A DNA stretch of 64,000 nucleotides, from contig NZ_CADDWJ010000003.1 in the NCBI RefSeq assembly GCF_902809855.1, forward strand, positions 62,001-126,000. The letters are read 5' to 3'. The notes beneath the pieces were generated by a model. It did no database searches. It was given only the letters and a program-made list of their open reading frames with translations, and was not told the origin of the DNA. Made by a program: the position numbers and the translations under genes. This DNA is from Acinetobacter sp. Marseille-Q1618 (GTDB lineage: Bacteria; Pseudomonadota; Gammaproteobacteria; Pseudomonadales; Moraxellaceae). Positions 45,601-54,831 of this stretch are shown here, one piece after another. Each line of letters opens with the position of its first letter. Positions within the stretch are counted from its first letter, which is position 1.

Positions 45601-45700
45601 CCACAGGTAAATTCATCACAGAAAAAATACCGATCGCCATTACAATAATCGCGAGCACAGCTGCAAAAATCGGTCGTTGAATAAAAAATTTTGAGAGCAT
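42605..45700 (-). CDS. RND efflux permease without adjacent partner genes
   Basis: A complete HAE1-family permease of about 1031 residues, starting MLSKFFIQRPIFAAVLAI. Proton-relay aspartates D408-D409 are in LLVDDAIVVVENVER, and the later-helix lysine is in GLSCKNAILIVEFA. It differs from AdeJ in this window and from AdeB as I remember it. No membrane-fusion or outer membrane gene lies on either side, so it must borrow partners. The ATG at 45700 matches the family start; an upstream extension to 45796 is not expected. Upstream 260 bases hold no gene. Confidence 0.93.
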   Translation of the reverse strand: MLSKFFIQRPIFAAVLAIIVMAIGIFSVMNLPVERYPDIAPPRITISATYTGADAETVEESVTQILEQQIKGIDHLLYFSSSSDSSGRARVSLSFENGTDPDTAQVQVQNSINSVINRLPEDVQRQGVRVYKSLGDTFMVVGIYDANNKSTNIELGDYASNHIEQELSRIEGVGEVDVFGSSYAMRIWLNPNLLRQYQLMPSDVRSAIESQNTQVAAGGIGDLPTVQDQYLNAKVTAGSRLRTVEEFENIVVKSNANGSYVYLKDVARIELGAENYQSFNTINGYPSSGMGISLSSGANALATSALIKAELAKISENLPDGYKIVYPRDNTPFVQESIKEVVKTLIEAIILVVIVMFLFLQSWRATLIPTITVPVVILGTFAVLYLLGMSINTLTLFALVLAIGLLVDDAIVVVENVERLMHEQGLDAKQASIASMQEITGALIGITVVLTAVFIPMAFFSGSTGVIYRQFSITLVAAMSISLIVALILTPALCAIILKPNVQPAKWAIWVNQKLDQLKHFYIKLVNITLRFKAFILVVFVGLISAFALIYTTLPTSFIPSEDQGIISVNFRLADGAPMSKSQVVGENIRKYFLEQEQQNVEIVLIRYGRNFSGTGQNLGTGFIALKHWDERSGADNSAQAIRERAMQHFKKDPNATITVNLPSSVSGLGDSDSLEFWVQDVDGQGRKFLDQKFDLLRKNAEQFKSFENLDKKSNPDKAKLKVHIDQKLAMANGLTQTAINSTLAAAWGGSYVNDFIDRGRIKRVMMQGDAEFRAKPEDLNVWTVRNAQNQMIPFSNFAQVDWEGGPDVVNRFQGYTALQMEATSAKNVSSGQAMQDVQKMIAAEKGISIAWSGLSYQEQQSSSQAIWLYLISIGFIFLCLAALYESWSIPTAVLAAIPLGIGGNIIFSSLAGFPNDIYFQIALLTTIGLSCKNAILIVEFAALAQEKGKTVIDAALQGAALRLRPILMTSLAFGAGVIPLVFAFGAGAASRQEIGVSVLGGVIFGTVLVLIFIPFMYVMVRSIFKVKQKA

Positions 45701-45960
45701 TATCGTCTGTTCTATATCAGATGAATATAAAGGTGCAATGTCTTTATAATTAAATCCATTTATATTGATATTCCGTGACTTAACTATAAAAAACAAGAAT
45801 AAATAACAGAAAAACTGTGTAGAAAATAAAATAAGAAGAAAATATGAAGAAACTTAAACATTATATTTTGTAAAACCCAACCTGCTTTTCATGATTCTGC
45901 AAGAAATATTACGCACATTAGTTTGGCTTCATTTATCTAAAAATACAGGATAATAGGATT

Positions 45961-47118
45961 ATGCCTAAAAAAACGATATTAAGTTTAAGTCTTTTGGCTG
46001 TATTAACAGCTTGTAATGACAATAATGATGATGACAATTTAACGCATACAGTCAAACCTGAATATAAAGAACCTAAAATTATTATTGTTGGACATCGAGG
46101 AGCAAGTGCTTTACGTCCAGAACACACCTTAGCATCCTATCAAAAAGCCATTGATGATGGCGCAGACTTTATTGAACCAGATTTAGTTTCAACCAAAGAT
46201 GGTGTATTGGTTGCACGCCATGAAAATGAAATTGGTGGCACTTCTAACGTCAGCACCCTTGCACAATTTGCAGATCGTCAAAAAACCAAAATCGTTGATG
46301 GTACTTCACACACAGGTTGGTTTACAGAAGACTTTACTTTGGCTGAGCTAAATCAAATCAAAGCACGTGAACGCATCCCGAAAGAACGTCCTGCAAATAC
46401 CCAATATAATGATCAATTTGCGATTCCAACTTTGGAGCAGATTATTGAACTCGCTGATGCACATTACAAAAAAACAGGAAAAATTATTGGTTTATATATC
46501 GAAACTAAACACCCTACCTATTTCCAAAAACAAAACTTAGCCATGGAAGATACGCTACTTAAAACTTTGGCAAAATATGAATATACACGTGATATTGCAC
46601 CAATCTATCTACAGTCTTTTGAAGTGAGCAATTTAAAATATTTAAAAGATCAACTCTCTCTACATAAGTCTTTGAAACACGCTAAAATCATTCAGCTTTA
46701 TGATGGAAAAGACATGCAGCCTGCTGACTTTGTAGAACAAAAAAATACCATCAAATATGCAGACATGGCGACAGCACAAGGCTTAAAAACTGTGGCTGAA
46801 TATGCTGATGGTGTAGGGCCTTGGAAACCTTATATTTTCAATGAAACATTCACAGCGCCATCAGATTTTGTCAAAAATGCGCATGCAGTTGGATTAAAAG
46901 TTCATCCTTATACCTTCCGCCCTGAAAATAGTTTCTTAGCCAAAAACCTAAAATGTAGTCAAAAAGAAACTGATGCCGCCCAACGTTGTGAAACAGGTGC
47001 GAAAAAAGAGTTTGAAATGTACTTTAATGCAGGAGTTGATGGCGTATTTACCGATGATCCTGGTTTAGGTCGCCAAACACTAGATGTGTATTGGAAAACA
47101 AACCCAACTCAAAAATAA
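45961..47118 (+). CDS. glpQ: Glycerophosphodiester phosphodiesterase, lipoprotein (GlpQ-like)
   Basis: A 385-residue GDPD-family enzyme that hydrolyses deacylated phospholipid head groups to glycerol 3-phosphate. It carries a lipobox (VLTACND, residues ~14-19), so it is anchored rather than free in the periplasm. Catalytic residues are visible in VGHRGASALRPEHTLASY, GADFIEPDLVSTKDGVLVARHE and IIGLYIETKHP. The final GVDGVFTDDPGLGR block is typical. The product feeds glpD, found at the end of this window. Confidence 0.9.
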   Translation: MPKKTILSLSLLAVLTACNDNNDDDNLTHTVKPEYKEPKIIIVGHRGASALRPEHTLASYQKAIDDGADFIEPDLVSTKDGVLVARHENEIGGTSNVSTLAQFADRQKTKIVDGTSHTGWFTEDFTLAELNQIKARERIPKERPANTQYNDQFAIPTLEQIIELADAHYKKTGKIIGLYIETKHPTYFQKQNLAMEDTLLKTLAKYEYTRDIAPIYLQSFEVSNLKYLKDQLSLHKSLKHAKIIQLYDGKDMQPADFVEQKNTIKYADMATAQGLKTVAEYADGVGPWKPYIFNETFTAPSDFVKNAHAVGLKVHPYTFRPENSFLAKNLKCSQKETDAAQRCETGAKKEFEMYFNAGVDGVFTDDPGLGRQTLDVYWKTNPTQK

Positions 47119-47137
47119 ATCAATTATAAAATATCTT

Positions 47138-47175
47138 TTGCCCAATAAATTTAAATGATTTATTGGGCAATTCTT
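47138..47175 (+). terminator. Terminator after glpQ
   Basis: A 13-base-pair perfect stem (47138-47150 with 47158-47170) has a seven-base loop and a T-containing tail. Confidence 0.8.
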
Positions 47176-47199
47176 ATATTAATGCAGTTTTGAACTAAA

Positions 47200-47216
47200 A
47201 TTAATTCCCTTTTAAG
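47200..47216 (+). promoter_or_regulatory. Candidate PmrA box upstream of dgkA
   Basis: ATTAAT-TCCCT-TTTAAG fits HTTAAD-N5-HTTAAD and continues into TTTAAA. The 23-base block (47200-47222) matches that upstream of the PAP2 gene (14901-14923) at 20 positions. CATATT, 17 bases after the second half-site, could be the -10. The dgkA ATG is 38 bases downstream. Confidence 0.7.
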
Positions 47217-47254
47217 TTTAAAATAATAACATTCATATTATTTTTTCTCTCTCA

Positions 47255-47638
47255 ATGACACCCATGCATTCTTATTCTCCATTTAAAGGTAAAACTGGCT
47301 TTAAACGTATTCTAAATGCTACTGGATATTCTCTAGCTGGTTTTAAAGCGGCTTTTCAAAATGAAGCTGCCTTTCGACAAATTGTTTTATTGAATATAAT
47401 ATTAATTCCAATCACTTTTTTCTTAGACATTAGCGCGGCTGAACAAGCAGTAATGGTCGCAGTATGCTTATTCGCACTCATTGTTGAACTATTTAACTCT
47501 GCCTTAGAAGCAGTCGTTGATCGTATTTCTTTAGAGCGTCACGAGCTTTCAAAAAATGCCAAAGATATGGGAAGTGCAGCACAATTTGTTGCGCTGTCTA
47601 TTATTTTTATTACATGGGCGATTATTTTATTTTTATAA
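47255..47638 (+). CDS. dgkA: Diacylglycerol kinase DgkA
   Basis: A 127-residue trimeric inner-membrane enzyme that phosphorylates diacylglycerol to phosphatidic acid. Three hydrophobic helices are present and the catalytic block reads VELFNSALEAVVDRISLERH, followed by KDMGSAAQF. It recycles diacylglycerol released by membrane reactions, including the phosphoethanolamine transfer made by PmrC. A PmrA-like site upstream supports that link. Neither the ATG at 47255 nor one at 47264 has a clear ribosome binding site. Confidence 0.94.
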   Translation: MTPMHSYSPFKGKTGFKRILNATGYSLAGFKAAFQNEAAFRQIVLLNIILIPITFFLDISAAEQAVMVAVCLFALIVELFNSALEAVVDRISLERHELSKNAKDMGSAAQFVALSIIFITWAIILFL

Positions 47639-47667
47639 ATTTATTTTATAACTTAAAATTTTAAACA

Positions 47668-47697
47668 AAAATCCCCGCATAAAGCGAGGATTTTTTA
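47668..47697. terminator. Bidirectional terminator between dgkA and the autotransporter gene
   Basis: AATCCCCGC pairs with GCGAGGATT with one mismatch, around an ATAAA loop, with A-run and T-run flanks. It is almost identical to the groL terminator at 52611. Confidence 0.85.
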
Positions 47698-47714
47698 TTA
47701 AGTTAAAAACTTAA

Positions 47715-50700
47715 TTATTTGCCACCGAATACGTAAGAAACACCGATTCGACCACCAACTTCGCTACCACCAGCAACACCGATTGCACCACTTAGCGATG
47801 TACGTCCATCACCAAATACTGTAGTCACACCTAGTGCACCTGCAGACTCACCTTCATAGTGACCTACACCGCCGAATACAGCAAACTGACCTGGTTGGAT
47901 GTTAGGAACTGGTTGTTGAGCAGCTAATGCTATTGCAATACCACGATAAGCAGTTGATTCAACATCGTCTACACGACGATTCAAATCTGATGCAAATGAA
48001 CGAACTTGCCCCATATTTGCAGCATCAGAATCTACAACACCATTCGCAACATTACCGATTACTTTATTACCAGCATTTAAACCTTTATCAGCATTGATCG
48101 TAACATCACCAACTTTAATTTCACCAGCTTTAATTGAAGTAGAACCTACAACCGTAGTTGTTGCTTTACCAGCAGCATCCGTTGTGATTTTTTCTTCAGT
48201 TAAAGTAATACCTTGAACATTATCCACACGAGTTTCAGATTTCGCTGTAGATGTCTTGTCCGCTGCAACTTTAGTTTCAGTACGATTAATAGTATCTGAC
48301 TCAAAAGTATTAAACTTATCTGATACTGAGGTTTGTGTTTTAGCAACTACAGTTTTCACACCATCTGCTGCTGTATTGGTTTCAGAACCATAAACTTTAG
48401 CCGTTGTACTTTCATCTGTACGTAAAACAGAATCTGTGCCACGTGTAATACTTACATTAGTTGATTTACCATCTGTACCTGTTTTAGCTAAAGCTTCAGT
48501 GCGTTCAGAAGTATTCGTTTGCTTCACATCTTGAGATGCTAACAAGCCCATATCGGTGTTATTCACAACTTCATGCGATTTTGCAGATTGAGCATATGTA
48601 TAACTAGATTTATCTTTATTACTTACAGCAGTTTCAAAGTTAGACTCAGCTTTTTTCTCTGTTGCAATTTTTTGGTCTTCTTGATAAACAAGATTTTCAG
48701 ATTTACTTGAACCTTTGCTTTGCTTAGTAGCAGCATCAGTTATAATTTTTTCTGTACCATTTGATTCTGAAACAGATGAGCTTTCTAAGGCATTTTTACC
48801 TTCTTGGTAATTTACTTCAGTTAATTTAGCATTAGATGATGCTTCGTAAGTAGTCTTAACAACTGCTTCACCTTTAGCATTTAACTCATAAGTTTTGCCA
48901 CTAGCTGTAACTGCATTAGTTTTTACAGCATCACGATATTTATCGCTTTGACCATGATTATATAAAGAAACGTCATCAGTCGACTTATTCGTTTGAGCGA
49001 CAACAGTGCCATCTTTATAGGTATCTTTTACGCTTGAAGATGCTTGTTCAGATTTTTTGTAAGCAACAGCACCTGTTTGATAAACATTTTCATCAACTTT
49101 TTTAGATGCAGATTGCTCACGAACAGCTTCTGTCGTAGCAAATTTAGGCTCTTGGATAGATTTAACTTCTTGACCTAATTCATCAATAGCTAAAACACCA
49201 TTTTTAGACGCTAAAGAATTACCACCCTCATCTACACCATAGTATGGTTCAGAAGCGATAATTTTCAAACCAGCGTCTTTGCTAGATGAGTTATTTGTTG
49301 TAGCTATAGTACGATCAAGCGCATTTTTACCTTCAGCATATTGAGTAGCTGCAAGTGAACTATCCGCTTTATCAAACTTAACCACTGAACCCTTAGCATC
49401 AGTTGTTTGGTTATCTATTTTAGAAGAAGAAGTTTTAGTCCAAACTTTTTCTTGACCAGCTTGATATTGTTGTAAAGCAGCATTAGCAGAACTTGATTCA
49501 GTTGAAACACCAACAACTACAGCATTTCCTTTAGCATCAACCAATAAGTTACCTTCTTCATCACGATCAAAGTAAGTTTCTACTGCAACTTTAGATTCAG
49601 ATTGAGTCGCTTCACGAGCTAAAGCATTTTTACCTGTTGCATATAATTTAACAGTTTCTGCTTTAGAAGATTTGTCAGAATTATAAACAACTTTTCCATC
49701 TTTAGAAGTTGTAGCGTTCTCTGAACTTTGTTTAGCATTTAAGTCATAAACAGTTGCAGCACTATGGTCAACTTTTTCTTGGAAATCTTTTGTAGATTTT
49801 TCAATTTTAGCAGTATCTACAACAACCGCTTTAGCCGTACCAGCAGTAGGACCTGTAAATGTCACCTCACTACGAATATCATTACCATCTAAATCTTGTC
49901 CAATGACAACATAATGACGTGTTTTGCCGTTTTCATCTTTCCAAGATCGAACTTGATCAATACTAACTTCTTTACCTTCATTAAGAATGATATTTCCATT
50001 AGCATCTTTATTGATATGAATAGAATTGTTTGAAGTTATTTGATCGTTAATAGAATCTTCAATAGTTAGAGCAACAGTACCCGCTTTAAAGCTTGCATCA
50101 GTACCCGCTTTAGTCACAACCGAACCAAGCGTTAATTTACCAAGTTGCTTACTATCTTCAGTTTTTTGATCAGCTAAAATACGATTAACTTCAATGTTTT
50201 CTTGTTGACTACGTTTATAGTCAGCAGAATCATTTGAAGTTGTTTTATTATGCGCAACAAAACCATCTGCATAAGTCTTCGTTTCATTTGAAGAAGTCTT
50301 ATTTAACGTTTTTTGAACTGCTGAATCAGTATAACGAGTAGAAACCCCATTATTTAAGATTTCGTAATCTTTACCTTGGTTTTTACCAGATGCATATTGG
50401 GTTGGCTGATAAGCTGAATTAAAAGTTTCATTAGCAGTATCTTTTGCAGTTGTATAAGCAACTGTAGGCTTACCATTCGTTAGTACATATTCATCTTTGT
50501 CATTTTTAACAAATTCACGATCAGTTGATTTAGTCGTAGATTTAGATGAACGCTCGTAAGCTAAGTTACTTAAACCGTCTTTATAAACTTTGTCTGAGTT
50601 TTCAACTGTAGAATTATTAACATAGTTAAAATTATCTAATAGTGATGTAGATGTTTGTTCAGTTTTAGCGGTTGAACTTGTATTTACATTCAATGCAGCA

Positions 50701-51644
50701 ACTTGATCATAAGTAGTATCTTTACTTGTAGATGCTGACTTTGTATTTACAACTGTAGATTCATCTAAATACTTCTTATCTGCAGATAAGCTATAACCTG
50801 CAACTTCACCTTTGTCATTATGTGCATAATCAGTTCTTACAGTTTCAGAAGTAGAACTAGTCTCAGAAGTCGTTAAACGACCAGCAGCGTCTAAGCTTTG
50901 AACTTTACCTGCAGCATTTGCCTTAGATTTGAATGACTCATCTTTTGAATTAGTTTCAGAAGCTACTGTACCCGTACTAATAAACTGACCTGTAATCTCT
51001 TTACCATTTGCATCACGTTTAGCTTCAGATTTGAGATCAGTAACTTTTACTTGACTCTCTTCAGTTGTTGCACGGCTATCAGCAGCAACATAAGCAGTGC
51101 TCACGTTTTTGCTATAGAAGCTTTTTTTAATAGCATCATTAACTTTTGCTAAGTCATCAGCGCTAAATTCGAATGATGAATCTTTAGTACGTTTTTCAGA
51201 ACCCGCAATCTCAGCACCTTTATCATTTAACTGTACGCGTGTATTTGCAGCACGAGTCACTACACCACTTTGTTGAGTGCTTTGTGAAATAACTTCATCA
51301 CGACTTGATTGCGTATTTGCATCAGTGACTTTGTCATTAGTTGTTGTACTTGATGTTGCTACTTCACCTTTACGAGTTTCTGTATAACCGTATTGCTGAT
51401 AACTAACACCATTATCTTCAACTTTTTTACCAGCTACTTTTGCTGTAGCGGATACTATTTTATCGCTATTTGCTGTTTCACGTGTTAGTTGATTACCTTT
51501 TGCATCAACAGTACCACTGGTTTGATCGTACCCCCCTAATTTCGCATCTGTTGCTGGACGATAGCTATAATCAGCAGCCATAGTTGCGCTAGATAAAGTT
51601 GCAAGTGCAAGTGCAAGTGAAGTTTTTTTGGTTACTAATTTCAT
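47715..51644 (-). CDS. Trimeric autotransporter-like surface protein with YadA-type anchor
   Basis: 1309 residues. A signal peptide (cleavage near TMA/AD, residue ~23) is followed by about 1150 residues rich in Ser, Thr, Lys and Asn, without Cys and with very little Trp. Degenerate Y-x-x-G repeats occur through this region, for example near residues 354, 457, 668, 725, 768, 853, 874 and 945. The C-terminus has a short neck (ANGVVDSDAANMGQV), a coiled coil and a YadA-like barrel of about 75 residues (AYRGIAIALAAQQ to GRIGVSYVFGGK). Classical YadA head repeats are absent. Surface attachment or aggregation is likely. AGGAATAATTT precedes the ATG. Confidence 0.85.
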   Translation of the reverse strand: MKLVTKKTSLALALATLSSATMAADYSYRPATDAKLGGYDQTSGTVDAKGNQLTRETANSDKIVSATAKVAGKKVEDNGVSYQQYGYTETRKGEVATSSTTTNDKVTDANTQSSRDEVISQSTQQSGVVTRAANTRVQLNDKGAEIAGSEKRTKDSSFEFSADDLAKVNDAIKKSFYSKNVSTAYVAADSRATTEESQVKVTDLKSEAKRDANGKEITGQFISTGTVASETNSKDESFKSKANAAGKVQSLDAAGRLTTSETSSTSETVRTDYAHNDKGEVAGYSLSADKKYLDESTVVNTKSASTSKDTTYDQVAALNVNTSSTAKTEQTSTSLLDNFNYVNNSTVENSDKVYKDGLSNLAYERSSKSTTKSTDREFVKNDKDEYVLTNGKPTVAYTTAKDTANETFNSAYQPTQYASGKNQGKDYEILNNGVSTRYTDSAVQKTLNKTSSNETKTYADGFVAHNKTTSNDSADYKRSQQENIEVNRILADQKTEDSKQLGKLTLGSVVTKAGTDASFKAGTVALTIEDSINDQITSNNSIHINKDANGNIILNEGKEVSIDQVRSWKDENGKTRHYVVIGQDLDGNDIRSEVTFTGPTAGTAKAVVVDTAKIEKSTKDFQEKVDHSAATVYDLNAKQSSENATTSKDGKVVYNSDKSSKAETVKLYATGKNALAREATQSESKVAVETYFDRDEEGNLLVDAKGNAVVVGVSTESSSANAALQQYQAGQEKVWTKTSSSKIDNQTTDAKGSVVKFDKADSSLAATQYAEGKNALDRTIATTNNSSSKDAGLKIIASEPYYGVDEGGNSLASKNGVLAIDELGQEVKSIQEPKFATTEAVREQSASKKVDENVYQTGAVAYKKSEQASSSVKDTYKDGTVVAQTNKSTDDVSLYNHGQSDKYRDAVKTNAVTASGKTYELNAKGEAVVKTTYEASSNAKLTEVNYQEGKNALESSSVSESNGTEKIITDAATKQSKGSSKSENLVYQEDQKIATEKKAESNFETAVSNKDKSSYTYAQSAKSHEVVNNTDMGLLASQDVKQTNTSERTEALAKTGTDGKSTNVSITRGTDSVLRTDESTTAKVYGSETNTAADGVKTVVAKTQTSVSDKFNTFESDTINRTETKVAADKTSTAKSETRVDNVQGITLTEEKITTDAAGKATTTVVGSTSIKAGEIKVGDVTINADKGLNAGNKVIGNVANGVVDSDAANMGQVRSFASDLNRRVDDVESTAYRGIAIALAAQQPVPNIQPGQFAVFGGVGHYEGESAGALGVTTVFGDGRTSLSGAIGVAGGSEVGGRIGVSYVFGGK

Positions 51645-51987
51645 AAATTATTCCTGCTGAATATTATTTCAACGTTGTTCAAGCATATTTAACTTCTAAT
51701 AAGTATTTATTGTAGAAGTTAGACATTTTTTGTTTCCCATATGGATTCTAATATTGCTTTAAATATATATCAATCAAAACTTGATTTATTTTTAAATTAA
51801 AACTTGATTAATTAATTCTTTTTTTAAGAAAGGATTACTGTATTTTCATGTAACATTAAAAAAATTAAACGTAGCAATTTGTATGAAATACTTTTATTTA
51901 ACTCGTTATGTATTTATAATGAAAATATTTTTTAATTTCCATATATACTGATATAGAAATTATTGCAGAGGGTATTGATACATTTAT
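51645..51987. other. Divergent region between the autotransporter and HTH regulator genes
   Basis: 343 very AT-rich bases holding the promoters of both flanking genes and the two dyads listed separately at 51772-51809. No open frame of note is present. Confidence 0.5.
51772..51809. promoter_or_regulatory. Pair of AATCAA-N3-TTGATT dyads (operator candidates)
   Basis: AATCAA-AAC-TTGATT at 51772-51786 is a perfect dyad. AATTAA-AAC-TTGATT at 51795-51809 differs by one base. They are centred 23 bases apart, about two helical turns, between the two divergent genes. The regulator at 51988 is the natural candidate to bind them. Confidence 0.55.
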
Positions 51988-52356
51988 ATGGATAAAATTC
52001 ATGAAAAAAAGGCTTTTAGTGAAAGATTAAAATCAAGCCTTGATCAATTACAACATCCAATAAGTCCCACTTATTTATCAAAACAATTTAACCTGAGATA
52101 TTCTGGTTCACCGATCAGTACCCAAACTGCACATAACTGGCTAAATGGAAATGCAATTCCTAGTCAAGAAAAATTGCAGATCATTTCAACATGGTTACGT
52201 GTCAGTAGTGAATGGTTAAGATATGGCGAAGGCTCATCCACTCAAAATTTTGTTGTAAATATAGAATCCATAAAGTTTAATAACAAATTTGATTTGCTTT
52301 CGAAAAAACAACAACAACTTATTTTAGATCTAATTGATCAGCTAATTGAACATTAA
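51988..52356 (+). CDS. Small helix-turn-helix DNA-binding regulator
   Basis: A 122-residue protein whose N-terminal half is an XRE/phage-repressor-like helix-turn-helix: SPTYLSKQFNLRYSGSPIS, TQTAHNWLNGNAIPSQEKLQ and WLRVSSEWLRYGEG. The C-terminal ~45 residues are short and may only dimerise. It is divergent from the autotransporter gene with two dyads between them, suggesting that it controls that gene and itself. Its last 38 bases overlap the 3' end of the convergent small gene at 52319. Confidence 0.82.
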   Translation: MDKIHEKKAFSERLKSSLDQLQHPISPTYLSKQFNLRYSGSPISTQTAHNWLNGNAIPSQEKLQIISTWLRVSSEWLRYGEGSSTQNFVVNIESIKFNNKFDLLSKKQQQLILDLIDQLIEH

Positions 52357-52513
52357 GCCTCAATAGATCCAGTTCTGATTTCAACTCTTCATTAGCCTTG
52401 GTAAGTTTTCTAATTTCCTTTTGGTATTCTTGTATCTTAGCGTATAAATACTTTAGTTCACTTACCTGAATATAAGCTTTCGATTCCTCTTCGGATGTTG
52501 TAAATAAGCTCAA
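52319..52513 (-). CDS. Small coiled-coil protein
   Basis: A 64-residue protein that is almost entirely one predicted coiled coil (YLYAKIQEYQKEIRKLTKAN, then EELKSELDLLRLN with leucines at heptad spacing). The start is TTG, four bases after a strong GGAGG, which supports translation. It converges on and overlaps the regulator gene. A dyad like those before the autotransporter gene lies about 65 bases upstream. Function unknown; it could be a partner of the regulator. Confidence 0.6.
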   Translation of the reverse strand: MSLFTTSEEESKAYIQVSELKYLYAKIQEYQKEIRKLTKANEELKSELDLLRLNVQLADQLDLK

Positions 52514-52579
52514 AGTTCCTCCAAATATTATTGTTTATTGTTTGATTTACAATTTTATAAAAATTCACTACATATATTA

Positions 52580-52594
52580 AATCAAAGTTTGATT
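52580..52594. promoter_or_regulatory. Third AATCAA-N3-TTGATT dyad
   Basis: AATCAA-AGT-TTGATT is a perfect dyad upstream of the small coiled-coil gene. It matches the sites at 51772 and 51795, suggesting a shared regulator. Confidence 0.5.
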
Positions 52595-52610
52595 TATCTC
52601 AATATTTAAG

Positions 52611-52641
52611 TAAAAAATCCTCGCATAAAGCGAGGATTTCT
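52611..52641 (-). terminator. Terminator of groSL
   Basis: AAATCCTCGC (52615-52624) pairs perfectly with GCGAGGATTT (52630-52639) around ATAAA, with a T-run on the minus strand. Confidence 0.9.
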
Positions 52642-52661
52642 TATAGTCGGGAAGATATAAA

Positions 52662-54314
<1,653 letters not shown>

Positions 54315-54354
54315 TTAATTTTTACAATCAATTATGAGATAACAAAAATCTGTA

Positions 54355-54645
54355 TTAGCCTTCTAATACCGCTAAAATGTCAGATTCTTTCATTACTAGA
54401 AGTTCTTCACCATCAACTTTTACTTTTGTACCTGCATACGCACCAAACAATACGTTATCACCTACTTTTACATCTAAAGCACGAACGCCATTGTCAGTAA
54501 TTTTGCCATTACCAACAGCAATCACTTCACCTTGTGCTGGTTGTTCAGCAGCAGAAGTGCTCAAGATCAAACCACCTGCAGTCTTAGTTTCCTTTTCTAC
54601 ACGGCGAATCACAACGTTATCATGTAAAGGACGAATGTTGCTCAT
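54355..54645 (-). CDS. groS: Co-chaperonin GroES (10 kDa)
   Basis: The 96-residue co-chaperonin caps the GroEL ring. It starts [17 protein letters not shown], contains the mobile-loop region [16 protein letters not shown] and the [20 protein letters not shown] block. GGAG lies six bases before the ATG. It is the first gene of groSL and follows a heat-shock type promoter. Confidence 0.98.
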   Translation of the reverse strand: MSNIRPLHDNVVIRRVEKETKTAGGLILSTSAAEQPAQGEVIAVGNGKITDNGVRALDVKVGDNVLFGAYAGTKVKVDGEELLVMKESDILAVLEG

Positions 54646-54742
54646 TTATAACTCCATCGACATTTTAGCAATGTCATTGATTACGATGCGAAGATGACTT
54701 CTTATTCCTCGGTCATCAACAAAATTTTGATATGACACTTTT

Positions 54743-54771
54743 GTGGGGATTGAAAAAAACGCTTCAAGGGG
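54743..54771 (-). promoter_or_regulatory. Sigma-32 (RpoH) type promoter of groSL
   Basis: On the minus strand CCCCTTGAA (54771-54763) is followed after 14 bases by CCCCAC (54748-54743). This fits the RpoH consensus CTTGAA-N(11-16)-CCCCAT. Transcription would start near 54735, giving a leader of about 90 bases. Confidence 0.85.
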
Positions 54772-54831
54772 AAACACAAAAAATATTATTTATTTCGTCT
54801 ATTTTTTACTCAAACAAAACAAATTCTTCAC

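Noticed and set aside
47715-51644. CRISPR array or tandem DNA repeats within the long gene
   Set aside because: Repetition is visible only at the degenerate protein level; there are no regularly spaced near-identical DNA repeats.
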